From the NCBI GenBank assembly GCA_963682025.1, contig OY821521.1:121808981-121872980 (forward strand): a stretch of 64,000 bases of DNA, read 5' to 3'. A program made the translations under genes and the position numbers. Origin of the DNA: Cordilura impudica (lineage: Eukaryota; Arthropoda; Insecta; Diptera; Scathophagidae). Under the pieces are notes generated by a model. The model saw only the letters and a list, made by a program, of their open reading frames with translations. It had not been told where the DNA came from and did no database searches. This document shows, one piece after another, positions 63,816-64,000 of this stretch (positions are counted from its first letter, which is position 1; each line of letters begins with the position of its first letter).

Positions 63816-64000
63816 ATCTTTAAAGATACAACCAGAAAAAACAGTGCAATTCCTTAATTTCTTTACAAAATTTAAAAAATATTGTAAACAATTACTCAGA
63901 ACCATATTTTCTATCATATTGTATCATATTTATATCAATTGTTTTTAGCTTATTGGGCTTACATAGCGTTTAACTCAAAATTTCAAAATTCATATATTTT
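63816..64000. other. Unassigned sequence to window end
   Basis: AT-rich; contains TTAAATGCATGATGTATCTTTAAAG-like short palindromic words near 63800-63830 but no identifiable feature. Confidence 0.3.

Overview
This window is transposon-on-transposon DNA from an arthropod, most likely a fly. The inference rests on its contents: AT-rich sequence, Jockey/CR1- and Loa-type non-LTR elements, two BEL/Pao elements (one with an insect-retrovirus-type envelope gene), a 412/mdg1-like Gypsy element and a mariner fragment. I recognise no ordinary host gene, rRNA, tRNA or CRISPR array. Nearly every coding region is a broken reverse transcriptase, endonuclease, gag, integrase or envelope gene. 'Family A-H' below are local labels for non-LTR lineages told apart by their proteins; they are not database names.

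Layout. 1-4040: minus-strand family A element (ORF1 plus endonuclease), split by a 2.3-kb terminal-inverted-repeat (TIR) element (451-2742) that carries a multi-exon gene with a SAM-like exon. About 4165-11510: minus-strand family C element with a PHD-finger ORF1, split by a plus-strand family B element (5048-7241). 11.5-16.6 kb: a mosaic of five old non-LTR pieces, a mariner piece and a perfect 95-bp hairpin. 16561-28290: a decayed Jockey-like element (family G) that received a BEL element (BEL1, 16701-27452, duplication ATGAA). BEL1 itself received a second family C copy in its 5' LTR and a Loa-like element in its integrase (duplication ATTATATG).

28.3-30.05 kb has nothing I recognise. 30214-39779: minus-strand Gypsy element with a deleted reverse transcriptase and a 5' LTR split by a second family A copy. 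37116-49883: a nearly perfect tandem duplication of about 6.2 kb joined at a 3-bp microhomology. Only the first unit carries a 391-bp foldback insert. 47383-55828: a second BEL element (BEL2, minus, duplication AGTGT) with gag, pol, an F-like envelope, a 19-residue leader repeat and a 1.1-kb internal inversion of pol. The duplication copied its 3' part. 55829-59087 has no recognisable gene.

59088-63250 holds the only element that looks fully intact: a Jockey-type retrotransposon with both ORFs open, a perfect 9-bp target duplication, a poly(A) tail and an initiator plus downstream promoter element at canonical spacing. It could supply the proteins that move shorter relatives. All the other elements are relics whose nesting gives a relative chronology: family G, then BEL1, then the Loa-like and family C inserts; family C, then family B; Gypsy LTR, then family A, then the duplication, then the foldback insert.
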